57,260 bases of DNA from UBA8828 sp046315175 (GCA_046315175.1 JBKDBK010000097.1:1-57260), one strand, 5' to 3'. Numbered from the stretch's first letter, positions 19,742 through 28,863 are shown. A program made the numbers and translations. Notes: generated by a model from the letters alone, not told the origin.

Positions 19742-21034
19742 TCACTCCTCGCCAAGGCCGGTGGGCAGGGCGGAGTTGGGCAGCCGGGCGATGTCCGCGC
19801 CCAGCGAGGCGAGGCCCCGCTCGAAGGCGACATAGCCGCGGTCGAGGTGATAGAGGCGCTGCACCCAGGTTTCCCCCCGCGCGGCGAGACCGGCGAGGAT
19901 GAGCGCGGCCGAGGCGCGGAGGTCGGAGGCCATCACCGGGGCGCCCGACAGGGGGCGTCCGCCCTTGACGATGGCGGTCGCGCCCTCGAGGTCGATCTCC
20001 GCGCCCATGCGCTGCAGCTCGGGCACGTGCATGAACCGCGCCGGGTAGACGCGCTCGGTCACGGTGGTCAGCCCCTCGACCACCAGCTGCATGGCCAGGA
20101 CCTGCGCCTGCAGGTCCGTCGGGAAGCCGGGAAAGGGCTGGGTGGTGACCTCGATCGGCCGGGAGGGGCCGCCGCGGACGCGCAGGCCGGCGGGACCGGA
20201 CTCGACCCGGACGCCGGCCGCCTCGAGCTTGTCAAGGAAGGCGCCCAGGTGCTGTTCCTCGACACCCCGCACGAGCACGTCGCCGCCCGTGATGGCGCCG
20301 GCCACCAGGTAGGTCCCCGCCTCGATGCGGTCGCCGATGACGGCGTGCTCGCAGCCGTGGAGCGACTCGACGCCCTCGACGATCAGGCACGGGCTGCCGA
20401 TGCCGGAGATCCGCGCGCCCATCTTGGCGAGCAGGCGGCAGAGGTCGGTCACCTCCGGCTCGCAGGCCGCGCTGTCGATGCGGGTGGTTCCGGGCGTGAG
20501 CACCGCCGCCATGACGAGGTTGGCGGTGCCAAGGACGGTCGAGCCCATCCGGCCGCCGAGGAAGACGTAGGCGCCGCGGGCGTTGGCGGCGTCGACGTGC
20601 AGGTAGCCGGCGTCGTGGCGGATGTCGCAGCCGAGCCGGGCGAGGCCCTTGAGGTGGAGGTCGATCGGCCGCGGGCCGATCACGCAGCCCCCGGGGAGGG
20701 CGATCTCGCACCGCTTGAGGCGTCCGACCAGCGCGCCCAGCAGGCAGATGGAGGCCCGCATCTTGCGCACGAGGTCGTAGGGCGTGCGGTGGCCGAGGGT
20801 CTCCGCCTTGATCTTCCAGGTTCCCGGCTCCGCGACGACGACCTCCGCGCCCTGGTGGCGCAGGATCTCGGCCATGTAGCGGACGTCGCTCAGGTCGGGG
20901 ACGTTGCGCAGCGTGACCGTCTCCCGGGTGAGCAGGCAGGCGGCGAGAATCGGCAGGCAGGCGTTCTTCGAGCCGGCCGCCGTCACCTCGCCCCGCAGGG
21001 TCCGTCCTCCGATGATGCGCGCAACCTCGAGCAT
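19742..21034 (-). CDS. murA: UDP-N-acetylglucosamine 1-carboxyvinyltransferase
   Basis: A 430-residue EPSP-synthase-fold enzyme that transfers enolpyruvate to UDP-GlcNAc, the first committed step of peptidoglycan synthesis. GSKNACLPILAACLL carries the catalytic KN, and LPGGCVIGPRPIDLH keeps the fosfomycin-reactive Cys. PFPGFPTDLQAQ and RASAALILAGLAARGET are conserved. The start is ATG 21034. The upstream gene ends with a terminator immediately before it (21041-21065), so murA probably has its own promoter or receives read-through. Confidence 0.96.
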   Translation of the reverse strand: MLEVARIIGGRTLRGEVTAAGSKNACLPILAACLLTRETVTLRNVPDLSDVRYMAEILRHQGAEVVVAEPGTWKIKAETLGHRTPYDLVRKMRASICLLGALVGRLKRCEIALPGGCVIGPRPIDLHLKGLARLGCDIRHDAGYLHVDAANARGAYVFLGGRMGSTVLGTANLVMAAVLTPGTTRIDSAACEPEVTDLCRLLAKMGARISGIGSPCLIVEGVESLHGCEHAVIGDRIEAGTYLVAGAITGGDVLVRGVEEQHLGAFLDKLEAAGVRVESGPAGLRVRGGPSRPIEVTTQPFPGFPTDLQAQVLAMQLVVEGLTTVTERVYPARFMHVPELQRMGAEIDLEGATAIVKGGRPLSGAPVMASDLRASAALILAGLAARGETWVQRLYHLDRGYVAFERGLASLGADIARLPNSALPTGLGEE

Positions 21035-21040
21035 GTTCGG

Positions 21041-21065
21041 AAAAAAGGGGCGCCGAGGCGCCCCT
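21041..21065 (-). terminator. Intrinsic terminator of the disordered-protein gene
   Basis: On the minus strand AGGGGCGCC pairs with GGCGCCCCT and is followed by five to six T, starting five bases after the stop of the upstream gene and ending seven bases before murA. Confidence 0.85.
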
Positions 21066-21069
21066 GGTC

Positions 21070-21846
21070 TCAGCCGCGTCGGGGGCCGCCTCGCCCGCGC
21101 CCGCGTCCGCGTCCCCCGCGGTCGTCGCGGCGGTGGCCGTCTCCGCGAGGGTGGCCGCCGCGGTCGTCGCGCCGTCCTTCCGGGCGGCTCGCCCCGGGCG
21201 CCGGGGTGTACTCGGCCTTGGAGGGCACGCCCCAGAGGGTCGCGAAGAGCCGCTTCACGCTGCCCCACAGGGAGCGAGGCGGCTCAAGCGGGATGACGAC
21301 GGGCTCGATGTGGATGCGCGCACGCTCGGGGCGCGCCTCGCGGGGGGCGCGGTCGTCGCGGCGGCGCTCGCCCTCTTGCCGAGGCTCGCGCTCGGGACGA
21401 GGCTCGCGCTCGGGACGGGGGCCGCGGTCAGGCCGGGGGCCGCGATCCTCGCGGCGGAATTCGCCCTCGGGCCGGGGCTCGCGCGGGGGGCGCGGCTCGC
21501 GGGGCGGGCGGGGTTCCCCACCCGGAGCGTTGCCCGCGTAGCCGCTGGCATGCTGTCCGGAAAGCTTCTCCGTCAGGTCGGCGGGGTTGCTCACGGCGCC
21601 GATCGCGGGCGCGGCGCCCGCGGCGGGGGAGGGCATGCCCTGGGGGGTGCCGCGACGGCCGAACTGCTTCGGCTTGGCGATGTCGCCGGGCTTGGTTGCG
21701 GGGGTCGAGTCGCCGCCGATGACGGACATCGGGGGGAGCTCGGCGTGGGCGGATTCAAGCTTGGCATCGCGCAGGGAGGCGGCAGGTGCGGGCTCGGGGT
21801 TGGCTTGGGGGGCGGCCGGTTGGGCCGGGGTCTCTTCGGGTTGCAT
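21070..21846 (-). CDS. Intrinsically disordered Pro/Arg/Gly-rich protein, possible RNA-binding
   Basis: About 258 residues, almost all low complexity. The first 110 are Ala/Pro-rich. The middle has repeats of PRPPREPR and GPRPDRGPRPER type. A short hydrophobic amphipathic stretch, SLWGSVKRLFATLWG, is followed by an RGG-like tail (DRGGRGRGRGRGGPRRG). It lies between rny and murA on the same strand. Arg/Gly-rich disordered tails are known in RNA-binding and condensate-forming proteins, and the RNase Y neighbour makes an RNA-turnover role plausible; this is inference. ATG 21846 is chosen. An upstream ATG at 21972 would give 300 residues, and neither has a Shine-Dalgarno. Confidence 0.65.
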   Translation of the reverse strand: MQPEETPAQPAAPQANPEPAPAASLRDAKLESAHAELPPMSVIGGDSTPATKPGDIAKPKQFGRRGTPQGMPSPAAGAAPAIGAVSNPADLTEKLSGQHASGYAGNAPGGEPRPPREPRPPREPRPEGEFRREDRGPRPDRGPRPEREPRPEREPRQEGERRRDDRAPREARPERARIHIEPVVIPLEPPRSLWGSVKRLFATLWGVPSKAEYTPAPGASRPEGRRDDRGGHPRGDGHRRDDRGGRGRGRGRGGPRRG

Positions 21847-22005
21847 GGTTGGTTTCGGTTGGGTCCGCTGGGCGGACGGCGGCGCGGGCCGCCTGGTTGG
21901 GTCCGGCTGAGCGCGCGGGAGGGTTCCCGGGCCGGATGGGCTCGCGGCGGAATGCCGCGAAGTTCCCTGCATACCGCCGCCGGGGAAGGGGGCAAGAGGA
22001 AAGGG

Positions 22006-23442
22006 TCAGCGCGCCTCGTCCAGGTACCTCGTCTCGCGGATCACCACGATGCGAACCGTGCCCGGGAAGCTGAGCGCGGCCTCGACCTTGACTCGAAGCG
22101 CGCGGGCCAGCTCGGCCGCCGCGGCGTCGTCGACGCGCTCGGGCTGGACGATGACCCGGAGCTCGCGCCCGGCCTGCAGGGCGAACGCCTCGCTGACCCC
22201 GGCGAAGCCCAGGGCGAGGTCCTCCAGCCCGCGCTGGCGGCGAATCAGGCCCTCGAGGCTGGACGAGCGCGCGCCCGGACGGGAGCCGCTGGCGGCGTCG
22301 GCGACCATGACCAGGGGCGCGTAGACCGACTCCGGGTCGACCTCCCGGTGGTGCGCGGCGACGGCGTTGACGACCCGCGGGTCCTCGCCCAGCCGCCTCA
22401 GCAGGGCCGCCCCCGCCAGCGCGTGGCTGCCCTCGGCCTCCGCCTCGATCGCCTTGCCAAGGTCGTGCAGGAGCCCCGCGCGCTTGGCGGGCGTCGGGTC
22501 GATGCCCAGCTCGGCCGCGAGCATCGCGCAGAGCCGGGCGACCTCGACCGAGTGGGCGAGCGTGTTCTGGTTGGCCGACAGGCGGAAGTTCAGCCGGCCG
22601 AGCAGCTCCTCGACCGCCGGGTCCATCGGGGGCAGGCCCAGGTCGCGCACCGCCTCGGCGCCGAGCTTGCGGACCGAGGCGTCGACCTCGCCGCGGGCCG
22701 AGGCCACGCAGGCCTCGATGAGTCCCGGCGAAACCCTGCCGTCGGCGATGATCGCGCGAAGGGCCAGCCGGGCGATCTCCCGGCGCACCGGGTCGAAGCA
22801 GGACACAAGGACCGCGTCGGGGGTCTCGTCGATGAGGAGCGTCGCGCCGGTGAGTTGCTCGAACGTGCGGATGTTGCGGCCCTCGCGGCCGATCAGCCTC
22901 CCCTTCATGTCGTCCCCGGGGATGCCCACGGTGACGGCGCTCGCCTCCTGGGCGACCTGCGGGGTGATCCGCTGCATGGCGGCGACGAGCCGCCGGCGCG
23001 CCTCCTCGCCCACCTCGTCCTCCGCGCGCCCCAACACCTCCTCGCGGAGCCGGCGCGCCTCCTCGCCGAGGTCGGCCCGGATGGCCTGGATGGCGGCCCG
23101 CCGCAGCTCCTCGGGCGGCAGGCTCGCCAGCCGCAGGCTTTCCTGGCGGATCCGCTCGGCCTCCGCCGCGGAGCGGGCGCGGTCTTGGGCGGCCTGCGCC
23201 GCGTCGCGCCGGGCGGCCTCGGCGGCGAGCCGGGCCTCGGCCTTCTCGGCGTCGGCCATCGCCTGCGCCTCCGCGGCGGAGGCGGCGCCCTCGCGCCTCG
23301 CCAGGTCGACCTCCGTCCGCAGCCGGCGCTCGTGCAGCTGCTGCAGGGTGGATTCCCTCCACTTGGCCACCGCGTAGGCCACGATGGCGCCGGAGGAGAA
23401 GGCCACGGCGGCGATGATGTTTTGGTCGGTCGCGACAGCCAT
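22006..23442 (-). CDS. rny: Ribonuclease Y
   Basis: A 478-residue membrane-anchored endoribonuclease that initiates mRNA decay. An N-terminal transmembrane helix (IIAAVAFSSGAIVAYAVA) is followed by a long Ala/Glu/Arg coiled coil. The KH domain has GDDMKGRLIGREGRNIRTFE, and the HD domain has AHSVEVARL and GLLHDLGKAIE, giving the metal-binding His-Asp. It is a little shorter than the usual 510-520 residues, mainly in the coiled coil. ATG 23442 has GGGA 8 bases upstream and is preferred to ATG 23460, which abuts GGAGG. A strong hairpin sits in the leader. Confidence 0.92.
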   Translation of the reverse strand: MAVATDQNIIAAVAFSSGAIVAYAVAKWRESTLQQLHERRLRTEVDLARREGAASAAEAQAMADAEKAEARLAAEAARRDAAQAAQDRARSAAEAERIRQESLRLASLPPEELRRAAIQAIRADLGEEARRLREEVLGRAEDEVGEEARRRLVAAMQRITPQVAQEASAVTVGIPGDDMKGRLIGREGRNIRTFEQLTGATLLIDETPDAVLVSCFDPVRREIARLALRAIIADGRVSPGLIEACVASARGEVDASVRKLGAEAVRDLGLPPMDPAVEELLGRLNFRLSANQNTLAHSVEVARLCAMLAAELGIDPTPAKRAGLLHDLGKAIEAEAEGSHALAGAALLRRLGEDPRVVNAVAAHHREVDPESVYAPLVMVADAASGSRPGARSSSLEGLIRRQRGLEDLALGFAGVSEAFALQAGRELRVIVQPERVDDAAAAELARALRVKVEAALSFPGTVRIVVIRETRYLDEAR

Positions 23443-23460
23443 TTCCGCTTTCCCGATCAT

Positions 23461-23481
23461 CCTCCCGCCGGCGGCGGGAGG
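23461..23481 (-). promoter_or_regulatory. Hairpin in the rny leader covering a GGAGG sequence
   Basis: A perfect 9-bp stem (CCTCCCGCC with GGCGGGAGG) and 3-base loop ends exactly one base before an rny in-frame ATG (23460) and 18 bases before the preferred ATG (23442). It would hide GGGAGG from ribosomes. It could be a structural translation control or simply the leader boundary. Confidence 0.45.
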
Positions 23482-23538
23482 CGGCAAGTCCGTTTTCCCC
23501 GGCTTGCGCCCGGCCTTGGCCGGGTCAACGTCACCCGC

Positions 23539-24861
23539 ATGGGGACTCCCGCCCGCAACACCCTGTCCTGGCTCACCCAGGCCCGGGACGACGTTGCCGC
23601 GTTCGCCCGCGTGACCGACTGGACCCAGGTTGTCACCATCCTGCTGCTCTGCGTCGCGGGCTACTTCTCCATCAAGTCCGCCGGCGACCTCCGCGACTCC
23701 GACTTCCACTCCCAGCAGCTGCTCTACATGGTCGTCGGCTGGGGCGCCTACTGGGCGCTTGCCTCCATCGACTACCGCGAGCTGCGCCGCTTCGCCCGCT
23801 GGATCTACCTCGCCGGCATCCTCCTGCTGCTCCCGATCTTCGCCTGCGCCATCCTCGGGACCGACTTCGGCTCGCTCATCCGCTCCGTCTACGGCTCGCG
23901 CCGCTGGATCAACTTTGGCTTCTTCTCCATCCAGCCCTCGGAGTTCGCCAAGGTATCCACGCTCGTCTTCCTGGCGGCCTTCCTCGCCCGGTCCCACGTC
24001 GGCCGGCTCAGGGACAGCTGGGGCGCCGCCCTGGGCGTGGCCGCCATCGCCTTCGCCCCCTTTTTCTTGATTTTCATGCAGCCGGACCTAGGCTCCTCCC
24101 TCATCTTCGTTCCCCTCGCCGCCGCCCTGCTCCATGCTGCCAATCTCAGCCGGAGGTTCTTTGTCGCGGTGGGTCTCGCCTCGGCGCTCCTCCTCTCCCT
24201 GGTGGCCGTCGACCTCTCGGCCTACGCCGACCGCGTGCAGGAGCGGATCAAGGCCCACCCCGAGGACCGCAACCCGACCGCCTCCATCCGGGGCCAGCAC
24301 GACGCCGAGGCCTGGTTCTTCCTCCTCAAGGACTACCAGCGCGAGCGCATCCTCTCCTTCGTCGCCCCCGAGCTCGCCGATCCCCGCGGGGTGGGCGCCA
24401 GCTGGCAGGTTCGGCAGGCCCTCATCGCCGTCGGCCGGGGCGGCCTGACCGGCCAGGGCTACAACGAGGGCATGCAGGCGCGCCTCGGGTTTCTGCCCGA
24501 GGCCGCCGCCCACAACGACTTCGTGTTCTCCGGCTTCGCCGAGGAGCACGGCTTGGTCGGCTCCCTCGCCCTTGTCGCCGCCTACGGCCTCCTTCTCTGG
24601 CGCGTGCTTCGCACCGGCTTGCGCGCCGCCGACCGCTTCGGCTCCTTCCTCTCGGTCGGCGCCGCCGCCATCCTCTTCACCCACCTGTTCATCAACGTGG
24701 GCATGAACCTGAACCTGATGCCCGTCACGGGCGTCCCCCTTCCCTTCCTCAGTTACGGGGGCTCCTTCATCCTCACCTGTTTTCTGCTCCTTGGCTTGGT
24801 CCAGAGCGTTCACCGGCATGCGCCGGGCGGCGAGGGTAGGGGGCTTCCGGCCACGGCCTAG
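23539..24861 (+). CDS. rodA: Rod shape-determining SEDS glycosyltransferase RodA
   Basis: A 440-residue polytopic inner-membrane peptidoglycan polymerase of the elongasome. It shows VYGSRRWINFGFFSIQPSEF, the conserved FMQPDLGSSLIF, NDFVFSGFAEEHG and the C-terminal GVPLPFLSYGGSF. The RodA rather than FtsW call rests on the rng neighbour, which follows the frequent mre/mrd-rodA-rng order; a partner class B PBP is not in the window. It starts at ATG 23539, divergent from rny by 96 bases. A 7-bp GC hairpin (23509-23524) lies in its leader. Confidence 0.9.
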   Translation: MGTPARNTLSWLTQARDDVAAFARVTDWTQVVTILLLCVAGYFSIKSAGDLRDSDFHSQQLLYMVVGWGAYWALASIDYRELRRFARWIYLAGILLLLPIFACAILGTDFGSLIRSVYGSRRWINFGFFSIQPSEFAKVSTLVFLAAFLARSHVGRLRDSWGAALGVAAIAFAPFFLIFMQPDLGSSLIFVPLAAALLHAANLSRRFFVAVGLASALLLSLVAVDLSAYADRVQERIKAHPEDRNPTASIRGQHDAEAWFFLLKDYQRERILSFVAPELADPRGVGASWQVRQALIAVGRGGLTGQGYNEGMQARLGFLPEAAAHNDFVFSGFAEEHGLVGSLALVAAYGLLLWRVLRTGLRAADRFGSFLSVGAAAILFTHLFINVGMNLNLMPVTGVPLPFLSYGGSFILTCFLLLGLVQSVHRHAPGGEGRGLPATA

Positions 24862-24878
24862 CGGCCACCCTACCCAAA

Positions 24879-26615
24879 ATGCCCGACAACCATCCCGACG
24901 ACCACGACCACGACCACAGCCACGACGAGATTCCCGAGCCTGTCTCCGGCGCGCCCGCGCCCCAGGTCTCGCCCGAGAAGCTCGCCGCCGACGCCGCCGC
25001 CCGCCGCAAGGACCTGCCCTTGCTGCAGCGCATCGCCAAGCACTTCTCCAAGGACCGAGACACCTACCGGGAGCTCGTGATCAACAGCGAGACGCTCGAG
25101 AAGCGCGTCGCCCTCCTCCGCAACGGCGTCCTTGAGCGCTTCGAGCTCGAGCACCGCAGCGAGAACCGCATGGTCGGGGCCATCTTCAAGGGCCGGGTCC
25201 AGAACCTCGAGGGCGGGCTCAAGGCCGCCTTCGTCGACATCGGCCAGCCCAAGAACGCATTCCTCCACTACTGGGACATGCTCCCGGCCGCCAACGACTC
25301 CCAGGTGGAGTTCATCCGCGACAACGAGTCGGCCGAGCAGAAGCGCCGCAAGGCCCGCCACCAGGCCAAGGACATCCCCGAGCTCTTCCCCGTCGGCTCC
25401 GAGATCGTCATCCAGGTCGTCAAGGACCAGATGGGAACCAAGGGCCCCCGCTCCACGACCAACATCGCCCTGCCCGGGCGCTTCCTCGTCCTCATGCCCT
25501 TCAGCGGGGCCTGCGGCGTCTCCCGCAAGATCGAGGACCCGCGCGAGCGCGACCGCCTCAAGGACATCCTCCGCAACCTCACCATCCCCGAGGGCATGGG
25601 CGTCATCATCCGCACCGCCGGCGAGGGCAAGCAGGCCCGCTGGTTCGTGCGCGACCTGCACATGCTCCTCCGCAAGTGGCAGGCCATCGTCGAGACGATC
25701 AACGAGCCGGGCAACCGCCCCGTCCTCCTCCACCGCGAGCCCGGCCTGATCGAGCGCACCGTGCGCGACTTCCTCACCGAGGAGATCGACCGGATCCTGG
25801 TCGACAACCCCGCCGAGTTCGAGGCCGTCCGCGAGGCCGTGGCCGAGATCTCGCCCCGCTCCCGCGCGCGCGTCGCCCTCTACGAGGACCCCATCCCCGT
25901 CTTCGAGCGCTACAACATCGAGCGCCAGATCGAGCAGCTCCTCTCCCGCCGCGTCCCCCTGCCCAGCGGCGGCGAGATCGTCATCGACGAGACCGAGGCC
26001 CTGACCTCGATCGACGTCAACACCGGCGGCCACCGCGGCGGCAAGGACAACGGCAAGGACTACATCGTCGCCGCCAACCTCGAGGCCGTGACCGAGGCCG
26101 CCCGCCAGATCCGCCTGCGCAACCTCGGCGGGCTCATCATGATCGACACCATCGACATGAAGAACCCGAAGGACCGCAAGAAGGTCTTCGACAAGCTCCG
26201 CGAGGAGATGGAGTCCGACCGGGCCAAGCACCAGATCCTGCCCATCTCCCAGCTCGGGGTCCTCCAGATGACCCGCCAGCGCCACTCGGAGTCCGCCACC
26301 ACCACCCTCTACACCCGCTGCCCCTACTGCGCCGGCACGGGCAAGGTGAAGAACGCCCGCACCGTCTCCGTCGAGATCCAGCGCCGCCTCCTCAGCGTCA
26401 TCCGCAAGCAGCGCGAGCTGGTCGGGGCCGACCGCGAGCTCGAGCTCAACATCGTCCTGCACCCCCTCAACCTCGACCGCATCGTCACGGAGGACCGCGA
26501 CTTCTTCCGCGACCTCATGAAGTCGTGCAAGGTCCGGCTCGGGACCAAGGCCGACCCTTCCTACCACGTCGAGAACTTCAAGATCCTCGACGGGACCGGC
26601 AAGGAGCTGCGCTGA
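24879..26615 (+). CDS. rng: Ribonuclease E/G family protein
   Basis: A 578-residue endoribonuclease for rRNA maturation and mRNA decay. After a 40-residue extension with a His/Asp-rich stretch (HPDDHDHDHSHDE), it shows the S1-like region (GAIFKGRVQNLEGGLKAAFV), the catalytic DNase-I-like core with SIDVNTGGHRGGKD and IDTIDM (metal-binding Asp), and the zinc-link CPYCAGTG. It lacks the long degradosome-scaffold tail of E. coli RNase E. It follows rodA by 17 bases. The acidic-His N-terminal extension is not typical of the family and could bind metal. Confidence 0.92.
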   Translation: MPDNHPDDHDHDHSHDEIPEPVSGAPAPQVSPEKLAADAAARRKDLPLLQRIAKHFSKDRDTYRELVINSETLEKRVALLRNGVLERFELEHRSENRMVGAIFKGRVQNLEGGLKAAFVDIGQPKNAFLHYWDMLPAANDSQVEFIRDNESAEQKRRKARHQAKDIPELFPVGSEIVIQVVKDQMGTKGPRSTTNIALPGRFLVLMPFSGACGVSRKIEDPRERDRLKDILRNLTIPEGMGVIIRTAGEGKQARWFVRDLHMLLRKWQAIVETINEPGNRPVLLHREPGLIERTVRDFLTEEIDRILVDNPAEFEAVREAVAEISPRSRARVALYEDPIPVFERYNIERQIEQLLSRRVPLPSGGEIVIDETEALTSIDVNTGGHRGGKDNGKDYIVAANLEAVTEAARQIRLRNLGGLIMIDTIDMKNPKDRKKVFDKLREEMESDRAKHQILPISQLGVLQMTRQRHSESATTTLYTRCPYCAGTGKVKNARTVSVEIQRRLLSVIRKQRELVGADRELELNIVLHPLNLDRIVTEDRDFFRDLMKSCKVRLGTKADPSYHVENFKILDGTGKELR

Positions 26616-26641
26616 ACGCCGCCGCCGGGGGCGGCGCGGCG

Positions 26642-26807
26642 GGAGGCGAAGGAACCGAAGGATGAGCGGGGCAGGGGGCTGAACCCTCCAGCCCGGCTCG
26701 CCCTCCTCTCTATACCAGAAGGGGCTTTCTCCCTGCCTCCTGCGCCTCCTTCGAATCCTGCTTTGCCTTCCTCTCCTTCCTCCGCCACCTCCGCGACCTC
26801 CGCCACC
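26642..26807. repeat. Intergenic element with inverted arrays of degenerate 9-bp repeats (copy B)
   Basis: The left arm on the plus strand is GGAGGCGAA (26642), GGAACCGAA (26651), GGATGAGCG. The right arm on the minus strand has phased units from 26807 down: GGTGGCGGA, GGTCGCGGA, GGTGGCGGA, GGAAGGAGA, GGAAGGCAA, a 4-base slip, then GGATTCGAA, GGAGGCGCA, GGAGGCAGG. A core of about 65 bases (26669-26731) separates the arms. It lies between the convergent rng and metal ATPase genes. It has the same architecture as 4296-4457, while the cores do not look alike. Confidence 0.7.
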
Positions 26808-26815
26808 CTGTCTTT

Positions 26816-28732
26816 TTACCTTCTCGGCCGCGCCAGGAGCCTCAGCCCGTTGAGGCAGACCAGCACCGTGCTGCCCTCGTGGGCGATGACGCCGACGGGC
26901 AGGGGCACCCCCTGCGCCACGGTGAGGAAGGCCATCACGACCACCGTCCCGAGCGAGATCGCGAGGTTCTGCCGGATGATGCGGTGCGTGCGCAGGCTGA
27001 GGTCGTGGGCGTCCACCAGCTTGTCCAGCCGGTCGTCGACGAGGAGGATGTCGCTCGTCTCCTTCGCGGCGTCGCTGCCGCGCCCGCCCATGGCGACCGC
27101 GACGTCGGCCGCCGCGAGCGAGGGCGCGTCGTTGATGCCGTCGCCGACCATCGCCACGACCCGGCCCTGGGCCGAGTAGCCCCGGATGCGCTCGACCTTG
27201 TCCCAGGGCTTCAGGCCCGCGGCCACCTCGGGCATGCCGATCTCGGTCGCGGCCTTGGCGGCGGCGCCCGACTTGTCGCCCGTCAGCATCACGCAGCGGA
27301 TGCCCCTCGCGGCCAGGGCCGCCAGCATCGGCCGGCTCTCGGTCCGGACCGCGTCGCGCAGGCGGACCTGCATCCAGGTCCTCCCGTCCGACACCCAGAC
27401 CTCGCTGCCCAGGCCCTCCTCGGCGCGCTCCCGGGGCTCCGGGGCGCCGACATAGCTGCGCTTGCCCATCCGCCACAGGCGCCCGCCGACCCGGCCGGAC
27501 AGGCCCTCGCCGACCACGCTCTCGAAGTCCTCGGGCACCGCGGGCAGCACGCCTCGGGTGGCGCACCACGAGGCGACCGACCGGGAAAGCGGGTGGGAGG
27601 AGGCGGCGCCGAGGGCGGCCAGGGCGGCCAGGGCCGCCGGCTCGTCCTCGGCCGGCTCGCAGCGGTGGCCCACCACCGCCGGCTCGCCCCGGGTCAGCGT
27701 CCCGGTCTTGTCGAAGCAGATCACCTCGACCTCCGCGAGCCGCTCGACCGCCGCCCCGCCGCGGAAGAGGATGCCGCGGCGGGCCCCGCTGGCGATCGCC
27801 GCGAGCACCGCGGAGGGGATGGAGAGCACGAGCGCGCAGGGGCTCATCACCACGAGCAGGGTCATCGCGCGGTAGAGCGCGCCGTCCGCGGCGACCTGGC
27901 CCGCGCCGTCGGCCACGAAGGGTGCGCCGTCGTGCAGCAGCCAGAGCAGGAACCCGGCGGAGGCGAGGATGACGCCGGCCGCGTAGGTCCCTCCCCACGT
28001 GTCGATCAGGCGCTGCGAGGGCGCCTTTCGCGCCTGGGCCTCCCGGATCAGCCGCAGGATGCGCTGGACCGCGCTCTCGGCCTCCGCCCGCAGCACGGTC
28101 GCAACGAGGCGGCCGCCCCCGTTCATCGTGCCGGCGAGCAGCTCGTCGCCCGGGCGCTTGGGCACCGGGACGCTCTCCCCCGTCAGGGCCGACTCGTCCG
28201 CCTCGGTCGATCCCTCCGCCACGCGCGCGTCGGCCGGCACGCGGTCGCCGGGCAGGAGGAGGATGCGGTCGCCCGCGCGCAGATCCGCGACGGGCACCTG
28301 CGTGCCGTCGACGCGGCGCGCGTGGGTCGGCGCGCCCGCCATCAGCGCGTCGACCGCGCGGCGCGTGCGGTCGAGGGCGTAGTGCTCCATCGCGCCCGCG
28401 GCGGAGAACAGGAAGAGCAGCAGCAGGCCCTCGAGCGGCTGGCCCACCGACCACGCCCCCGCCGCCGCCAGCAGCATGAGCAGGTGCACGTCGATCCGCC
28501 GGTGGCGGCGCACCGAGTGCCAGGCCTCCTCCGCCGCCTCCCAGCCGCCGGCGAGGCAGCCGCCGAGGACGAGCAGGTCGAAGATCCAGGCCGGCGCGCC
28601 CGGGCCGAGGTCGCGCCAGGCGACGGCGCCGAGGCCGAGGGCCCCGCAGATCGCGGACTGCGCCGCGAGCGCCCGCCAGCCGTGCTCGGCGTGGCCGTGT
28701 CCGTGGTCGCCGTCATGATGGGTTGAGGACAT
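26816..28732 (-). CDS. P1B-type heavy-metal-transporting ATPase (P1B-4-like)
   Basis: A 638-residue inner-membrane metal efflux pump. The N-terminus is His-rich (HHDGDHGHGHAEHG) without a CxxC metal-binding domain. The phosphatase motif is LTGES, the transmembrane metal motif is SPC (VVMSPCALVLS), the phosphorylation site DKTGTLT is near residue 340, HP is in SSHPLSRSV, the hinge is MVGDGINDAPSLA, and HEGSTVLVCLNGLRLL lies near the C-terminus. SPC plus HEGST marks the P1B-4 group, whose members export Co, Fe(II), Zn or related ions; the exact metal cannot be read. It starts at ATG 28732 and is divergent from the RHH gene. Confidence 0.9.
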   Translation of the reverse strand: MSSTHHDGDHGHGHAEHGWRALAAQSAICGALGLGAVAWRDLGPGAPAWIFDLLVLGGCLAGGWEAAEEAWHSVRRHRRIDVHLLMLLAAAGAWSVGQPLEGLLLLFLFSAAGAMEHYALDRTRRAVDALMAGAPTHARRVDGTQVPVADLRAGDRILLLPGDRVPADARVAEGSTEADESALTGESVPVPKRPGDELLAGTMNGGGRLVATVLRAEAESAVQRILRLIREAQARKAPSQRLIDTWGGTYAAGVILASAGFLLWLLHDGAPFVADGAGQVAADGALYRAMTLLVVMSPCALVLSIPSAVLAAIASGARRGILFRGGAAVERLAEVEVICFDKTGTLTRGEPAVVGHRCEPAEDEPAALAALAALGAASSHPLSRSVASWCATRGVLPAVPEDFESVVGEGLSGRVGGRLWRMGKRSYVGAPEPRERAEEGLGSEVWVSDGRTWMQVRLRDAVRTESRPMLAALAARGIRCVMLTGDKSGAAAKAATEIGMPEVAAGLKPWDKVERIRGYSAQGRVVAMVGDGINDAPSLAAADVAVAMGGRGSDAAKETSDILLVDDRLDKLVDAHDLSLRTHRIIRQNLAISLGTVVVMAFLTVAQGVPLPVGVIAHEGSTVLVCLNGLRLLARPRR

Positions 28733-28863
28733 TCCCCGGAGGATGCCGCGTCGCCTCGGCGGGTCAACGCCGCTCCTTGTATCCATTAATTGAATGCATA
28801 TCTCATCGTCGCGCTCGTGAAAAACACCCGCCGGGGCGCGACGCGTTTTTCCCAAAAAAGACG

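Noticed and set aside
21379..21540. CRISPR-like or tandem DNA repeats
   Set aside because: The repetition is coding: it encodes the PRPPREPR/GPRPDR protein repeats of the disordered protein, with no spacer structure.
26816..28855. Upstream start (28855) for the metal ATPase
   Set aside because: The extra 41 residues show no family similarity and fall in the regulatory gap; ATG 28732 with the His-rich N-terminus fits better.
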